The notes under the pieces are model-generated. The model did not search any database and was not told the origin of the DNA. It saw nothing but the letters and a program-made list of their open reading frames with translations. A DNA stretch of 7,136 bases from a bacterium (GTDB lineage Bacteria; Ratteibacteria; UBA8468; B48-G9; JAFGKM01): contig JAKPNC010000118.1 of assembly GCA_029548585.1 (NCBI GenBank), forward strand, positions 1-7,136. The letters run 5' to 3'. The position numbers and the translations under genes are program-made. Positions 1 through 6,542 of the stretch are shown here, in pieces (the stretch's first letter is position 1; every line of letters starts with the position of its first letter).

Positions 1-996
1 CTTTCCGACATGTACGAGATACCCTGCCTGGCAGTACTGGCAGACTTTGTCCCCCTTACGGGCGAAAACAGAATATTCGTTAAAGAGGGCCTGAAAAAAC
101 TCCCTTTCACGTCCGTGGAGGGGCTCCGCCGCATACTTGAATTTTACTCCCTCACTCCTCCTTTTTCCACCAGGGACATAACTATGAAACTGAATCCCAA
201 GCTGAATTCCCCCGGAAGATACGGGAAGCCCGAAATGGTACTGGAACTTTTTTTTGAAAACGACGAGAACCTGATAAGCCAGGTCATATCCGGGATAGAT
301 GCGATTGACAGGGAGAGATACAGGTCAATATCGAAAATCATAGAAAAGATCGAATCCTCGTCCGGCCTGGAGAATGGTTTTGTATTCTCCGGAGAAAATT
401 GCCGTGGACTAAGCGGCATAATAGCCTCAAGGCTTTCCGGGAAATATAACAGGCCTTTCATGGTATGCTACGAAAAGAATAACATCATAAGAGGTTCAAT
501 AAGGGCCCCCGAAGGCTACATGATACACGGGGTCAGGTCTGAAATGGAAAAATATGTGGATGAGATCGGGGGCCACAGCCACGCTGTAGGTTTCAAGTGT
601 TCCAGCACGCACATTGACAGGCTCAGGGCAGCCCTTGATTCGGTTGAGTCCCGGGAGGAAGAAACGTTGGGTTACGACTGCGAGCTGGACATAGAAGAGC
701 TTAATCCTTCTCTCATAGGGGATATATACCGGTTCATGGAACCTTTCGGCAAAGGAAATCCGCATCCCGTATTCCTGTGCAGGGACGTCCAGTTGAAAAA
801 AATAAGGGCCGGTGGCGATCTTCAGAAAAGATGCTGGGCAAAAAAGAAGAATTCCCTCTTTGAAGCCCTGCTCCCATCCCGGATGGAAACCTGCTTCGGC
901 TCCGAAAGCGCCAACATACTCTATACGCCCTTCATAAGGGAATCCGACGGACTATACAGGATCTTTCTCAGGATTGCAGGAGCAGCGGATCATTGA
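1..996 (+). CDS. recJ: RecJ-like single-stranded-DNA exonuclease, C-terminal part (5' end outside window)
   Basis: The frame is open from base 1, so this is the last 331 residues of a longer protein; RecJ proteins are usually about 550-600 residues. RecJ degrades single-stranded DNA 5' to 3' in the cytoplasm during recombination and mismatch or base-excision repair. Numbering from base 1, visible family signatures are the end of the DHH region (ADFVPLTGENR, 14-24), the LNPKLNSPGR block (64-73), the DHHA1 nucleic-acid-binding region with GSIRAPEG (165-172) and the conserved GGH (190-192), then the OB-like segment with EPFGKGNPHPVF (247-258). The segment normally reading W-H-x-G-x-x-G-I is here N-C-R-G-L-S-G-I, with Cys134 in place of the usual histidine, so this is a divergent member. 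The N-terminal DHH metal site is not visible, so activity cannot be judged. Its stop overlaps the end of the convergent rpmB. A RecJ-like paralogue is the main alternative. Confidence 0.88.
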   Translation, partial: LSDMYEIPCLAVLADFVPLTGENRIFVKEGLKKLPFTSVEGLRRILEFYSLTPPFSTRDITMKLNPKLNSPGRYGKPEMVLELFFENDENLISQVISGIDAIDRERYRSISKIIEKIESSSGLENGFVFSGENCRGLSGIIASRLSGKYNRPFMVCYEKNNIIRGSIRAPEGYMIHGVRSEMEKYVDEIGGHSHAVGFKCSSTHIDRLRAALDSVESREEETLGYDCELDIEELNPSLIGDIYRFMEPFGKGNPHPVFLCRDVQLKKIRAGGDLQKRCWAKKKNSLFEALLPSRMETCFGSESANILYTPFIRESDGLYRIFLRIAGAADH

Positions 997-1208
997 ACCT
1001 CTTCTGCTGATTTAACGGCTACCGGCTTTTTGATTTTTCCAGTCTTCATGCAGGAAGTGCATATATTGATCCTCTTCCTTTCGCCCTTGATCTCGGCAAG
1101 CATAGTCTGGATGTTGGGCTTCCACGTTCTCCTGGTTTTCTTGTTTGAATGGCTTACCTTGTTCCCGGAGCTTACCTGTTTTCCGCAAATCTCACATACC
1201 TTTCCCAT
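990..1208 (-). CDS. rpmB: 50S ribosomal protein L28, four-cysteine form
   Basis: A 72-residue basic protein of the length expected for L28, a component of the large ribosomal subunit. The N-terminus MGKVCEICGK followed by the H-S-N-K-K-T-R-R-T-W-K-P-N-I-Q block (20-34) is the family signature. Cysteines 5, 8, 50 and 53 form two CxxC pairs, the arrangement of the zinc-binding (C+) form of L28; many bacteria have a form without them. The ATG is well supported by an AGGAGG seven bases upstream. It lies 74 bases downstream of the membrane glycan-ligase gene on the same strand and converges on recJ, overlapping its 3' end by 7 bases. I see no clear promoter of its own in the 74-base gap, so it may be transcribed with the upstream gene or from a weak unrecognised promoter. 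Confidence 0.95.
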   Translation of the reverse strand: MGKVCEICGKQVSSGNKVSHSNKKTRRTWKPNIQTMLAEIKGERKRINICTSCMKTGKIKKPVAVKSAEEVQ

Positions 1209-1215
1209 TTATGTT

Positions 1216-1221
1216 CCTCCT
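1216..1221 (-). promoter_or_regulatory. Shine-Dalgarno site of rpmB
   Basis: Read on the - strand this is AGGAGG, seven bases before the ATG at 1208. It fixes the start of this short gene. Confidence 0.85.
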
Positions 1222-1282
1222 GTCCTTCCTTATTCAAAAGGCTTTAAATCTGAACGGCTTCCCTGCCTCAGGACGCACGAAT

Positions 1283-3007
1283 TTATATTTTACCTTCTTT
1301 TTTCAGCATCTTAATGACATTCTCCGCATACTTGTTGCCAGGATCGATGTCAATAACCTTTTTGATGTATCCGAGCCCCTTTTTCACATCGTTGCTGTAT
1401 ATGAAATATATCGATGCCGTGCTACAGAGAACGTCCACGTCGTAAGGGTTCAGCTTTTCCTCTATACCGTAATGATAAAGGGCCTTTTCAGGCTGACCCA
1501 TCATGAGATAGACAGTCCCGAGGTTCGAATTCAGTTTTGCAAAGTTCGGAAATATCTTCCTGTGTATCTCCAGGTACGTTCTCCTGGATTCTTCCAGCAT
1601 GCCAGCTTCCCCGTATGCATAGGCAAGCTTGTACCTCGAGATATAATTATAAGGATTTATGGAAGAAACCATGAGGTAGTTGTCAATGGCTCCCTTCACG
1701 TCACCGGATTCCCTGGCCCATATACCCCTCTTGAGATAAACCTCAGGCAGAATCCTGTAAAAAGAGGTAAAGACGGCCATTGCCAGCGAAACAATCAATA
1801 TAGTATACCACAGGATCCTTGAGAAATCAAAACCGGTCTCCCTGTTTATTCTTTTGCCGGCCGATATGCCCAGCAGGAACCAGAAGTACATGGAGGTTGA
1901 AGGGTTGCGCATGTTGGTGGAAAAAATGTTATCCGCCAAAACGGCCACCAGGCTCCCGACAACTCCCATGAAAAGAATATCCCCGGCAGAATCCCTGCGC
2001 AGCTTCCTTGCAAGAAAAAATATTGCAGATCCGGCAACGGCAATGAAAAGAAGCAGTCCAACAATCCCTGTCTCAGAACAAATGTGCAGGTACTCATTGT
2101 GGGCATGGGTCGTGGTCGGAGTTGATTCCGGGTGAAGAAAATATTCCTTGATCCTGAAATACGGGTAGAAGAAAACGAAATTCCCCAGCCCCCAGCCTGC
2201 AAGGGGGTTCTTTTTTATCATCTCCACGGTACCCTTCCACAAGAATATCCTCACGTTGGTAAGGAACCATTGACGTATCGTGGGCAGCATCAGGGCCACA
2301 GCGAGAAAGAGAACTGCGTAACCGCCCCATTTCCTCAGCGGATTACTTTTGTCGGTTGAAAGACACATGACCGTTGAAATTCCGAAAAATGTTGAAAAGA
2401 TAGCCGCCCTCGACTTTACCAGCAAAAGGGCGAAGAAACCCGCTGCAAGGAATGCACACAAGGCTTTCTTCTCATTTTTTTCAAAGTCGGGGCTGAGTGC
2501 AGCGGCAAATGAAATGATGAGGGGCATCATTAAGTGGCCGGCAAAAAAATTGGGATTCCCGAACATGGAAACAGGATATCTCAGGTTCCCGAAGTACTGG
2601 AATATGGCTATCAGGGATGCTATGAAGCCTGAAGAGGCCCAGAAATAGATCCATCTCTTCTCCATCCTGACGTTCATCGCACAGGCAAAAATCATGAAAT
2701 AAAGGATATATTCTTCCAGCTGCCTGGCAGCCCCGTGCTTGAAGGGAGCCTTTAGAGCAGTAAAAAGGATCCATGCAGAGAATAGAAGAAAAGGAATGAA
2801 TGTGTTCCTGTTAAAGCCGAAGGATTTCCTGCCCATTATATATGACGCCGACAGGAGGATGCAGAAAAGAAAGCCTGTGAGATTCTTTACTATAACGTAG
2901 TCATATGCCGGAGGATACTTTACCAGGGGTCCGATAAAGAGTAAAAGGAAACCTGCCACCAGGCAATATATCCTGCTATCTTCACGTGAAAGATCAAGTA
3001 GTTTCAT
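1283..3007 (-). CDS. O-antigen ligase/polymerase-type membrane protein (WaaL/Wzy family) with C-terminal TPR-like region
   Basis: A 574-residue protein, numbered from the ATG at 3007. The first ~415 residues are mostly hydrophobic segments separated by short basic loops. They carry family landmarks: GNPNFFAGHL (150-159), KSRAA (198-202), NPLAGWGLGNF (267-277) and THAHNEYLHICSETG (300-314), the last being the periplasmic H-x-N-x-x-L signature of the Wzy_C/WaaL superfamily. These enzymes transfer or polymerise undecaprenyl-linked glycans onto lipid A-core, proteins or other chains; the acceptor here is unknown. After a last membrane segment (about 397-417), residues ~420-574 are helical repeats with TPR character, such as LGTVYLMMGQPEKALYHY (496-513) and a VIDIDPGNKYAENV-type end. 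Start choice: a longer reading begins at a TTG at 3058 but has only pyrimidine-rich sequence before it, whereas the ATG at 3007 follows AAGGCGG eight bases upstream. No glycan-synthesis genes adjoin it; the downstream neighbour is rpmB. Confidence 0.85.
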   Translation of the reverse strand: MKLLDLSREDSRIYCLVAGFLLLFIGPLVKYPPAYDYVIVKNLTGFLFCILLSASYIMGRKSFGFNRNTFIPFLLFSAWILFTALKAPFKHGAARQLEEYILYFMIFACAMNVRMEKRWIYFWASSGFIASLIAIFQYFGNLRYPVSMFGNPNFFAGHLMMPLIISFAAALSPDFEKNEKKALCAFLAAGFFALLLVKSRAAIFSTFFGISTVMCLSTDKSNPLRKWGGYAVLFLAVALMLPTIRQWFLTNVRIFLWKGTVEMIKKNPLAGWGLGNFVFFYPYFRIKEYFLHPESTPTTTHAHNEYLHICSETGIVGLLLFIAVAGSAIFFLARKLRRDSAGDILFMGVVGSLVAVLADNIFSTNMRNPSTSMYFWFLLGISAGKRINRETGFDFSRILWYTILIVSLAMAVFTSFYRILPEVYLKRGIWARESGDVKGAIDNYLMVSSINPYNYISRYKLAYAYGEAGMLEESRRTYLEIHRKIFPNFAKLNSNLGTVYLMMGQPEKALYHYGIEEKLNPYDVDVLCSTASIYFIYSNDVKKGLGYIKKVIDIDPGNKYAENVIKMLKKEGKI

Positions 3008-3076
3008 TTTTAGAGCCGCCTTTTCCCGGCCTGACCGGGTTAACGGGTTTCGTTTCAAAAGGAAGAAGAATTAAAT

Positions 3077-3105
3077 TTGACATATATTGATATATATTGT
3101 AACAT
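3077..3105 (+). promoter_or_regulatory. Sigma-70-type promoter of the DeoR-family gene, probably leaderless
   Basis: A perfect TTGACA (3077-3082), a 17-base spacer and TAACAT (3100-3105, 4 of 6 to consensus). The expected transcription start, about seven bases after the -10, falls at or next to the ATG at 3112. No Shine-Dalgarno sequence lies before that ATG. The pairing is read from sequence; the leaderless transcript is inferred. Confidence 0.6.
3082..3099 (+). repeat. Tandem ATATATTG direct repeat in the promoter spacer, candidate operator
   Basis: ATATATTG occurs at 3082-3089 and again at 3092-3099, a 10-base period that places both copies on the same face of the helix. The pair fills the spacer between the -35 and -10 boxes of the DeoR-family gene, where a bound repressor would block RNA polymerase. 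DeoR-family proteins commonly autoregulate, so an autoregulatory operator is a reasonable inference. The A+T-rich composition makes chance repetition a real alternative. Confidence 0.45.
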
Positions 3106-3111
3106 TCGGGC

Positions 3112-3906
3112 ATGGGAATATCAAGCATAGAGAGGAAGAAGACTATAAGGGAAGAAATCGAGCGTAACGGCAGCCTTTCGGTTTCAAAGGCTGTGAAAAT
3201 ACTGAAGGTTTCGGAAGTAACTGTCAGAAAATACTTCCATGAGCTCGAAAGAGAAAATTTCCTTCTGAGAACCTACGGGGGAGCAGTGGCAAGAGAGACT
3301 CCCTTTTCTGAAAAATTCTTTTTCGGAGTCAAGGCCAGGGAGAATATAAAAGAGAAGCAGGCGATAGCCAGGAAAGCGTACGGCCTTATCAGGGAGAATG
3401 AAACTATATTTCTCGACACAGGCACAACCGTCTTTGAACTCAGCAAGCTCATAAAGTCAGGTGACATGAAGGTTGTCGTTGCAACAAACTCCCTCTCGGT
3501 TATATCGGAGCTTTCACAGAACAGGCATATAAAAGTTTTCGTGTTAGGCGGATTTTTAAGGCACGAGCTCATGGATTTCTCGGGAACATTCATAAAAGAT
3601 GAGATCAGCCATCTCAGTTTCACACAGGCGTTTCTCGGGGTTGACGGCATATCAGCAAAGTCAGGCATTACAACAACGGATTCCATAACGGCAAGGATCG
3701 AGGAAGAAATCATGGACAAGTCCCTGTCCATAAACATACTGGCTGATTTTTCGAAGATAGGCAGGATATCCCTTATTCCTTACGGCAAGCTTGAAAACAG
3801 GAAGGTAAGCAAAACCCTTGTAACAGATTCTCATGCGGATAAGAACGAGGTTTCAGAAATAGGCAGGAAGCTTGGAATAAAAATCATTCAAACCGGAGAA
3901 TTGTGA
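3112..3906 (+). CDS. DeoR/GlpR-family transcriptional repressor
   Basis: A 264-residue cytoplasmic DNA-binding regulator of normal family length (about 250-260). Residues ~5-57 form the N-terminal winged helix-turn-helix, ending in the typical ELERENFLLRTYGGAVARE stretch. The usual VRRDL of the recognition helix is V-R-K-Y-F here (38-42). Residues ~75-235 are the DeoRC sugar-phosphate sensor, related to ribose-5-phosphate isomerase, with DTGTT (102-106), TNS (125-127), LGG (145-147), GVDGI (176-180) and ADFSKIG (211-217). Such proteins repress sugar-catabolic genes and are released by a phosphorylated intermediate. The start is forced: an in-frame TAA lies at 3100-3102 and no other start codon intervenes. 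It is followed, 198 bases on, by an isomerase-family gene on the same strand, its likely target. The effector sugar is not evident. Confidence 0.92.
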   Translation: MGISSIERKKTIREEIERNGSLSVSKAVKILKVSEVTVRKYFHELERENFLLRTYGGAVARETPFSEKFFFGVKARENIKEKQAIARKAYGLIRENETIFLDTGTTVFELSKLIKSGDMKVVVATNSLSVISELSQNRHIKVFVLGGFLRHELMDFSGTFIKDEISHLSFTQAFLGVDGISAKSGITTTDSITARIEEEIMDKSLSINILADFSKIGRISLIPYGKLENRKVSKTLVTDSHADKNEVSEIGRKLGIKIIQTGEL

Positions 3907-3962
3907 TTAATCAGGCATTCTGACACGCAATAAGACTCAATGCCGCCGGTGATGATCTCCTC

Positions 3963-3995
3963 TTGATAATCCGTGTATTCCCGAAAGTTGATAAT
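3963..3995 (+). repeat. Direct repeat TTGATAAT upstream of the isomerase gene, possible DeoR-type operator
   Basis: TTGATAAT occurs exactly at 3963-3970 and 3988-3995, 25 bases apart, inside the 198-base gap before the isomerase gene. The core TTGATA also occurs at 3087-3092 inside the repressor promoter spacer. A shared binding motif for the neighbouring DeoR-type protein is an inference from position and similarity only. The stretch 3907-4104 shows no confident promoter; CATAAT at 3999-4004 could be a -10 box but has no good -35 at 16-18 bases. Confidence 0.3.
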
Positions 3996-4092
3996 TCACA
4001 TAATCCTGGACACTCTTCATGGATGAATTCTTCCGGCGGAGAGTGACACGGATTGCAGGCACACATCTCTGAGAGTTTTTGACTTTTAACAC

Positions 4093-4098
4093 AGGAGG
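4093..4098 (+). promoter_or_regulatory. Shine-Dalgarno site of the isomerase-family gene
   Basis: AGGAGG six bases before the ATG at 4105. It is a full-strength site, in contrast to the repressor gene upstream, which has none. Confidence 0.85.
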
Positions 4099-4104
4099 CA
4101 GAAT

Positions 4105-5487
4105 ATGGAAAAACCCAGGATAGGGCTTCTCGGACTTACCCTCGAATTGTACAAGAAGAAAGCTCCTTCAATGATACCGGAACTCGAAACATTTTCCGGC
4201 GAACTGAGGGAGATACTCTCAGGATTTGCCGAGGTAGTACACTTCCCGGTCGCATATAACAGGCAAACCGTTTCAAGGGCATTTTCTCTCTTTTCGGAGT
4301 CGGGAGTTGACGGTATCGTGCTGGTTCTCCTTTCATATTCACCCAGCCTTGTAATACTTCCGTCCCTGAAGAAGAGCGATATACCCGTGCTGATATTCAA
4401 CACCCAGAAACTGGAAGAGATAGGGGACTCTTTTTCTCCCAAAGATTCCTCATCTAACCACGGTATGCACGGAGTCCAGGATCTCGCAAGCGTGCTGCTA
4501 AGAGAAAATGTCAGGTTTTCCCTTGTCACAGGCCACTGCAAAAACCCTGAAACCCTTCAAAAGGTATCCGACTGGTGCATGGCGGCAAAAGCCGCATCCA
4601 GCCTGGCCGGGGCGAAGATTGGCCGCATGGGAGGTCTTTTCAGGGATATGGGGGATTTTGCCATGGAACCGGAGGTGCTTCAGAAAGCGACGGGCACAGG
4701 GGCCGTCGACATAAAGGATAAGGAACTCGCAGCCTTCAAGGATTTTCCGTCTCCTTCCGGCAAGGAGATAAAAGATGTCCTCGATTTCAAGGTAAAGTGG
4801 TCAACGGACGTTGACGAGCCCGCTTTATCCGATTCAATGAAGGCCTTCTTCTTCATGAAAAAATTGCAGGCGGAGAAGGATTTGTCGGGATGGGCGGTGA
4901 ATTTCGAGGGAATGGGCTCTTTTATGCCCATGCCTTTTCTCGGAATATCATGCCTTCTCAGGGAAGGGATTGGATACGGCGGGGAAGGAGACATATTTTC
5001 AGCCACGGCCGTTCTTCTTGCCCAGATCCTCTCAGGGGGAAATGCAACCTTTACCGAGATGTTCACGACCGACTACAGGAATTCAAGGATATACATGACC
5101 CACATGGGCGAATCAAACATCGGCCTCAGAAGGAAGGATGCGCCCGTAAAGATGTTTTTGAACAAAATGGCCCTCGGAAACGGAATTCCAACAGTAGTGC
5201 CTTCATTTTCCGCAAAGCCCGGCAAGTATACTCTTCTAAACCTCGCAGGCACTCCAAACGACAGCCTCAGGATGATTATTTCCAGGGTCGAAGTCCTGGA
5301 TGTGAAACCTTTCAGAGATATGAAAACTCCCCATTTCCTCCTTTCTCCGGAAAAGAAGGTTGAAACCTTCCTTACCGACTACAGCCTTCACGGAGGCACG
5401 CACCACATAGCGCTGGCATCGGGCGACATAAGTGGAAGCCTCAGGTTCTTCGGCTTCATGAAAGGTCTCGAAACATCGGAGGTATAA
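4105..5487 (+). CDS. L-fucose/L-arabinose isomerase superfamily protein, substrate unknown
   Basis: A 460-residue cytoplasmic protein of the fold shared by FucI and AraA, which interconvert aldoses and ketoses using Mn2+. Residues ~5-145 form a Rossmann-like domain, with VDGIVLVLLSYSPS (68-81) and N-H-G-M-H-G-V-Q-D (118-126), which resembles the HGVQD of AraA. The C-terminal part holds the presumed catalytic site: EGD at 294-296, FTEMF with Glu318, THMGE with His333, and GGTHH with His433/His434. By my unaided alignment these match the Glu-Glu-His-His set of E. coli AraA (306, 333, 350, 450). Overall similarity looks low, with shorter spacing between the acidic residues and the histidine, so I do not name it araA or fucI. 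The DeoR-type repressor upstream suggests an inducible sugar pathway. The gene ends normally, about nine bases before the presumed end of an insertion element that may have separated it from further pathway genes. Confidence 0.85.
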   Translation: MEKPRIGLLGLTLELYKKKAPSMIPELETFSGELREILSGFAEVVHFPVAYNRQTVSRAFSLFSESGVDGIVLVLLSYSPSLVILPSLKKSDIPVLIFNTQKLEEIGDSFSPKDSSSNHGMHGVQDLASVLLRENVRFSLVTGHCKNPETLQKVSDWCMAAKAASSLAGAKIGRMGGLFRDMGDFAMEPEVLQKATGTGAVDIKDKELAAFKDFPSPSGKEIKDVLDFKVKWSTDVDEPALSDSMKAFFFMKKLQAEKDLSGWAVNFEGMGSFMPMPFLGISCLLREGIGYGGEGDIFSATAVLLAQILSGGNATFTEMFTTDYRNSRIYMTHMGESNIGLRRKDAPVKMFLNKMALGNGIPTVVPSFSAKPGKYTLLNLAGTPNDSLRMIISRVEVLDVKPFRDMKTPHFLLSPEKKVETFLTDYSLHGGTHHIALASGDISGSLRFFGFMKGLETSEV

Positions 5488-5513
5488 GACAAAAATGGTA
5501 CGGAATTATGCAC

Positions 5514-5543
5514 TTGACAAAGCATGAATATTTAAGGTATAAT
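5514..5543 (+). promoter_or_regulatory. Consensus sigma-70 promoter driving the transposase and probably the cargo gene
   Basis: TTGACA (5514-5519) and TATAAT (5538-5543), both perfect hexamers, separated by 18 bases. A Shine-Dalgarno AGGAG follows at 5562-5566, nine bases before the transposase ATG at 5576. The promoter lies between the isomerase stop and the transposase, so the element would not need a host promoter. Confidence 0.8.
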
Positions 5544-5575
5544 ATAGGTGGAAGATAAAAAAGGAGAGCAGAACA

Positions 5576-6526
5576 ATGAAATATATTCCACCTAAATTTA
5601 AAAGATTAAACGAGATGGCAAGTATTGATGTCGGACGCTTGACAGAAGACGACGCAAGGGCTATACTTGAGAAAATCCGTTGGACAGAAGGAATCATTTG
5701 CCCACATTGTGGGAGCAATTATATAACCAGAATAAAGTCAAAGTCAGAGAAAATTCGGGATGGTCTTATTCAGTGCAATGAATGCCGGAAACAGTTTACC
5801 GTTACCGTGGGGACTATAATGCAAGGCTCACATATTACGCTTAGGCAGTGGGTTCAGGCTTTCTACTCTATCTGTTCGCATAAGAAAGGAATATCGGCAC
5901 TTCAATTACAGAGAAATCTTGGACTTCATTCCTATCGTTCAGCGTGGTATCTTGCTCACCGCATAAGATATGCCATGAAGAAGGAACCTTTACGGAGTGC
6001 ATTAAAGGGAATAGTTGAGGTTGACGAAACATATATCGGTGGCAAGCCGAAAAGAGATGGGGAGGAAAAGCCGAAACGGGGCAGAGGAACAAAGAAGATT
6101 CCAGTAATGGCATTGGTAGAAAGAGAAGGGAATGCAGTTTCACATCCGATTGTAAAGGTTAATGCTACTACGTTAAAATCTGCTATAAGAGAAATGGTGC
6201 ATAAAGACTCTACGATAATGACAGATGAATGGAAGTCTTATATCGGAATCGGTAAAGATTTCACCGGTGGACATAAAATAGTGAATCACGGAAAAGGCGA
6301 GTATGTAAACGGTGATGCTTCAACCAATAATGCAGAGTCATATTTTGCATTGCTAAAGCGTGGAGTTCACGGAACATTTCACCACATATCAAAACAACAC
6401 CTTCCAAAATACTGTAATGAATTTTCATTCAGGTGGAATTTTAGAAAAACTACTGATGGCGAAAGAACCGTGCAGGCAATAAAAGGAATTGAGGGCAAGA
6501 GATTGATGTATGAAAACTTGAGGTAA
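5576..6526 (+). CDS. IS1595-family transposase (ISXO2-like DDE domain)
   Basis: A 316-residue transposase of full family length, so probably intact. The N-terminal region has a zinc ribbon: CPHC at 42-45 and CNEC at 67-70. A helical segment (about 88-135) contains LRQWVQAFYSIC and the WYLAHRIRYAM block typical of this family. The ISXO2-like catalytic domain follows, with V-E-V-D-E-T-Y-I-G-G (first Asp, 150), M-T-D-E-W-K-S-Y (second Asp, 217) and N-N-A-E-S (251-255, holding the third catalytic position), then K-R-G-V-H-G-T-F-H-H (261-270). It would excise and insert the element by DDE chemistry, and the family makes 8-base target duplications. It has its own promoter and ribosome site. Its stop is followed after 16 bases by a second gene on the same strand. 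Base composition is lower in G+C than the upstream chromosomal genes. Confidence 0.95.
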   Translation: MKYIPPKFKRLNEMASIDVGRLTEDDARAILEKIRWTEGIICPHCGSNYITRIKSKSEKIRDGLIQCNECRKQFTVTVGTIMQGSHITLRQWVQAFYSICSHKKGISALQLQRNLGLHSYRSAWYLAHRIRYAMKKEPLRSALKGIVEVDETYIGGKPKRDGEEKPKRGRGTKKIPVMALVEREGNAVSHPIVKVNATTLKSAIREMVHKDSTIMTDEWKSYIGIGKDFTGGHKIVNHGKGEYVNGDASTNNAESYFALLKRGVHGTFHHISKQHLPKYCNEFSFRWNFRKTTDGERTVQAIKGIEGKRLMYENLR

Positions 6527-6533
6527 AGGGGGA
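6527..6533 (+). promoter_or_regulatory. Shine-Dalgarno site that decides the cargo-gene start
   Basis: AGGGGGA directly follows the transposase stop codon. It sits only next to the ATG at 6534, which is too close, but nine bases before the ATG at 6543, so the latter is the better start. The site adjoins the transposase stop, which suggests translation coupled to the transposase message. Confidence 0.6.
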
Positions 6534-6542
6534 ATGAATAGA

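Noticed and set aside
978..1040. Possible bidirectional terminator at the recJ/rpmB junction
   Set aside because: Only a 5-bp AGCAG/CTGCT pairing with an 18-base loop is present and no T run follows directly. The T-rich stretch near 1027-1039 lies inside rpmB.
1145..1822. Long + strand open frame across rpmB and the membrane-protein gene
   Set aside because: It is antisense to two well-supported genes and its translation shows no recognisable family. It is a shadow of the real frames.
3008..3058. Longer N-terminus of the membrane glycan-ligase protein starting at a TTG (3058, - strand)
   Set aside because: The sequence before the TTG on the - strand is pyrimidine-rich with no ribosome site, while the ATG at 3007 follows AAGGCGG at good spacing. 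The 17 extra residues are basic and add no recognisable family feature.
3273..3737. Open frame on the - strand inside the DeoR-type gene
   Set aside because: It is fully contained in a confidently identified gene and has no ribosome site or recognisable motif.
4044..4057. Sigma-54-like TGACACG...TTGCA upstream of the isomerase gene
   Set aside because: The spacing between the two elements is two bases short of the sigma-54 consensus, and the first element has A in place of the near-invariant second G.
4065..4080. CTCTGAGAG followed by five T residues as a terminator
   Set aside because: The palindrome leaves only one base for a loop, so no stable hairpin can form, and it lies just upstream of a start codon.
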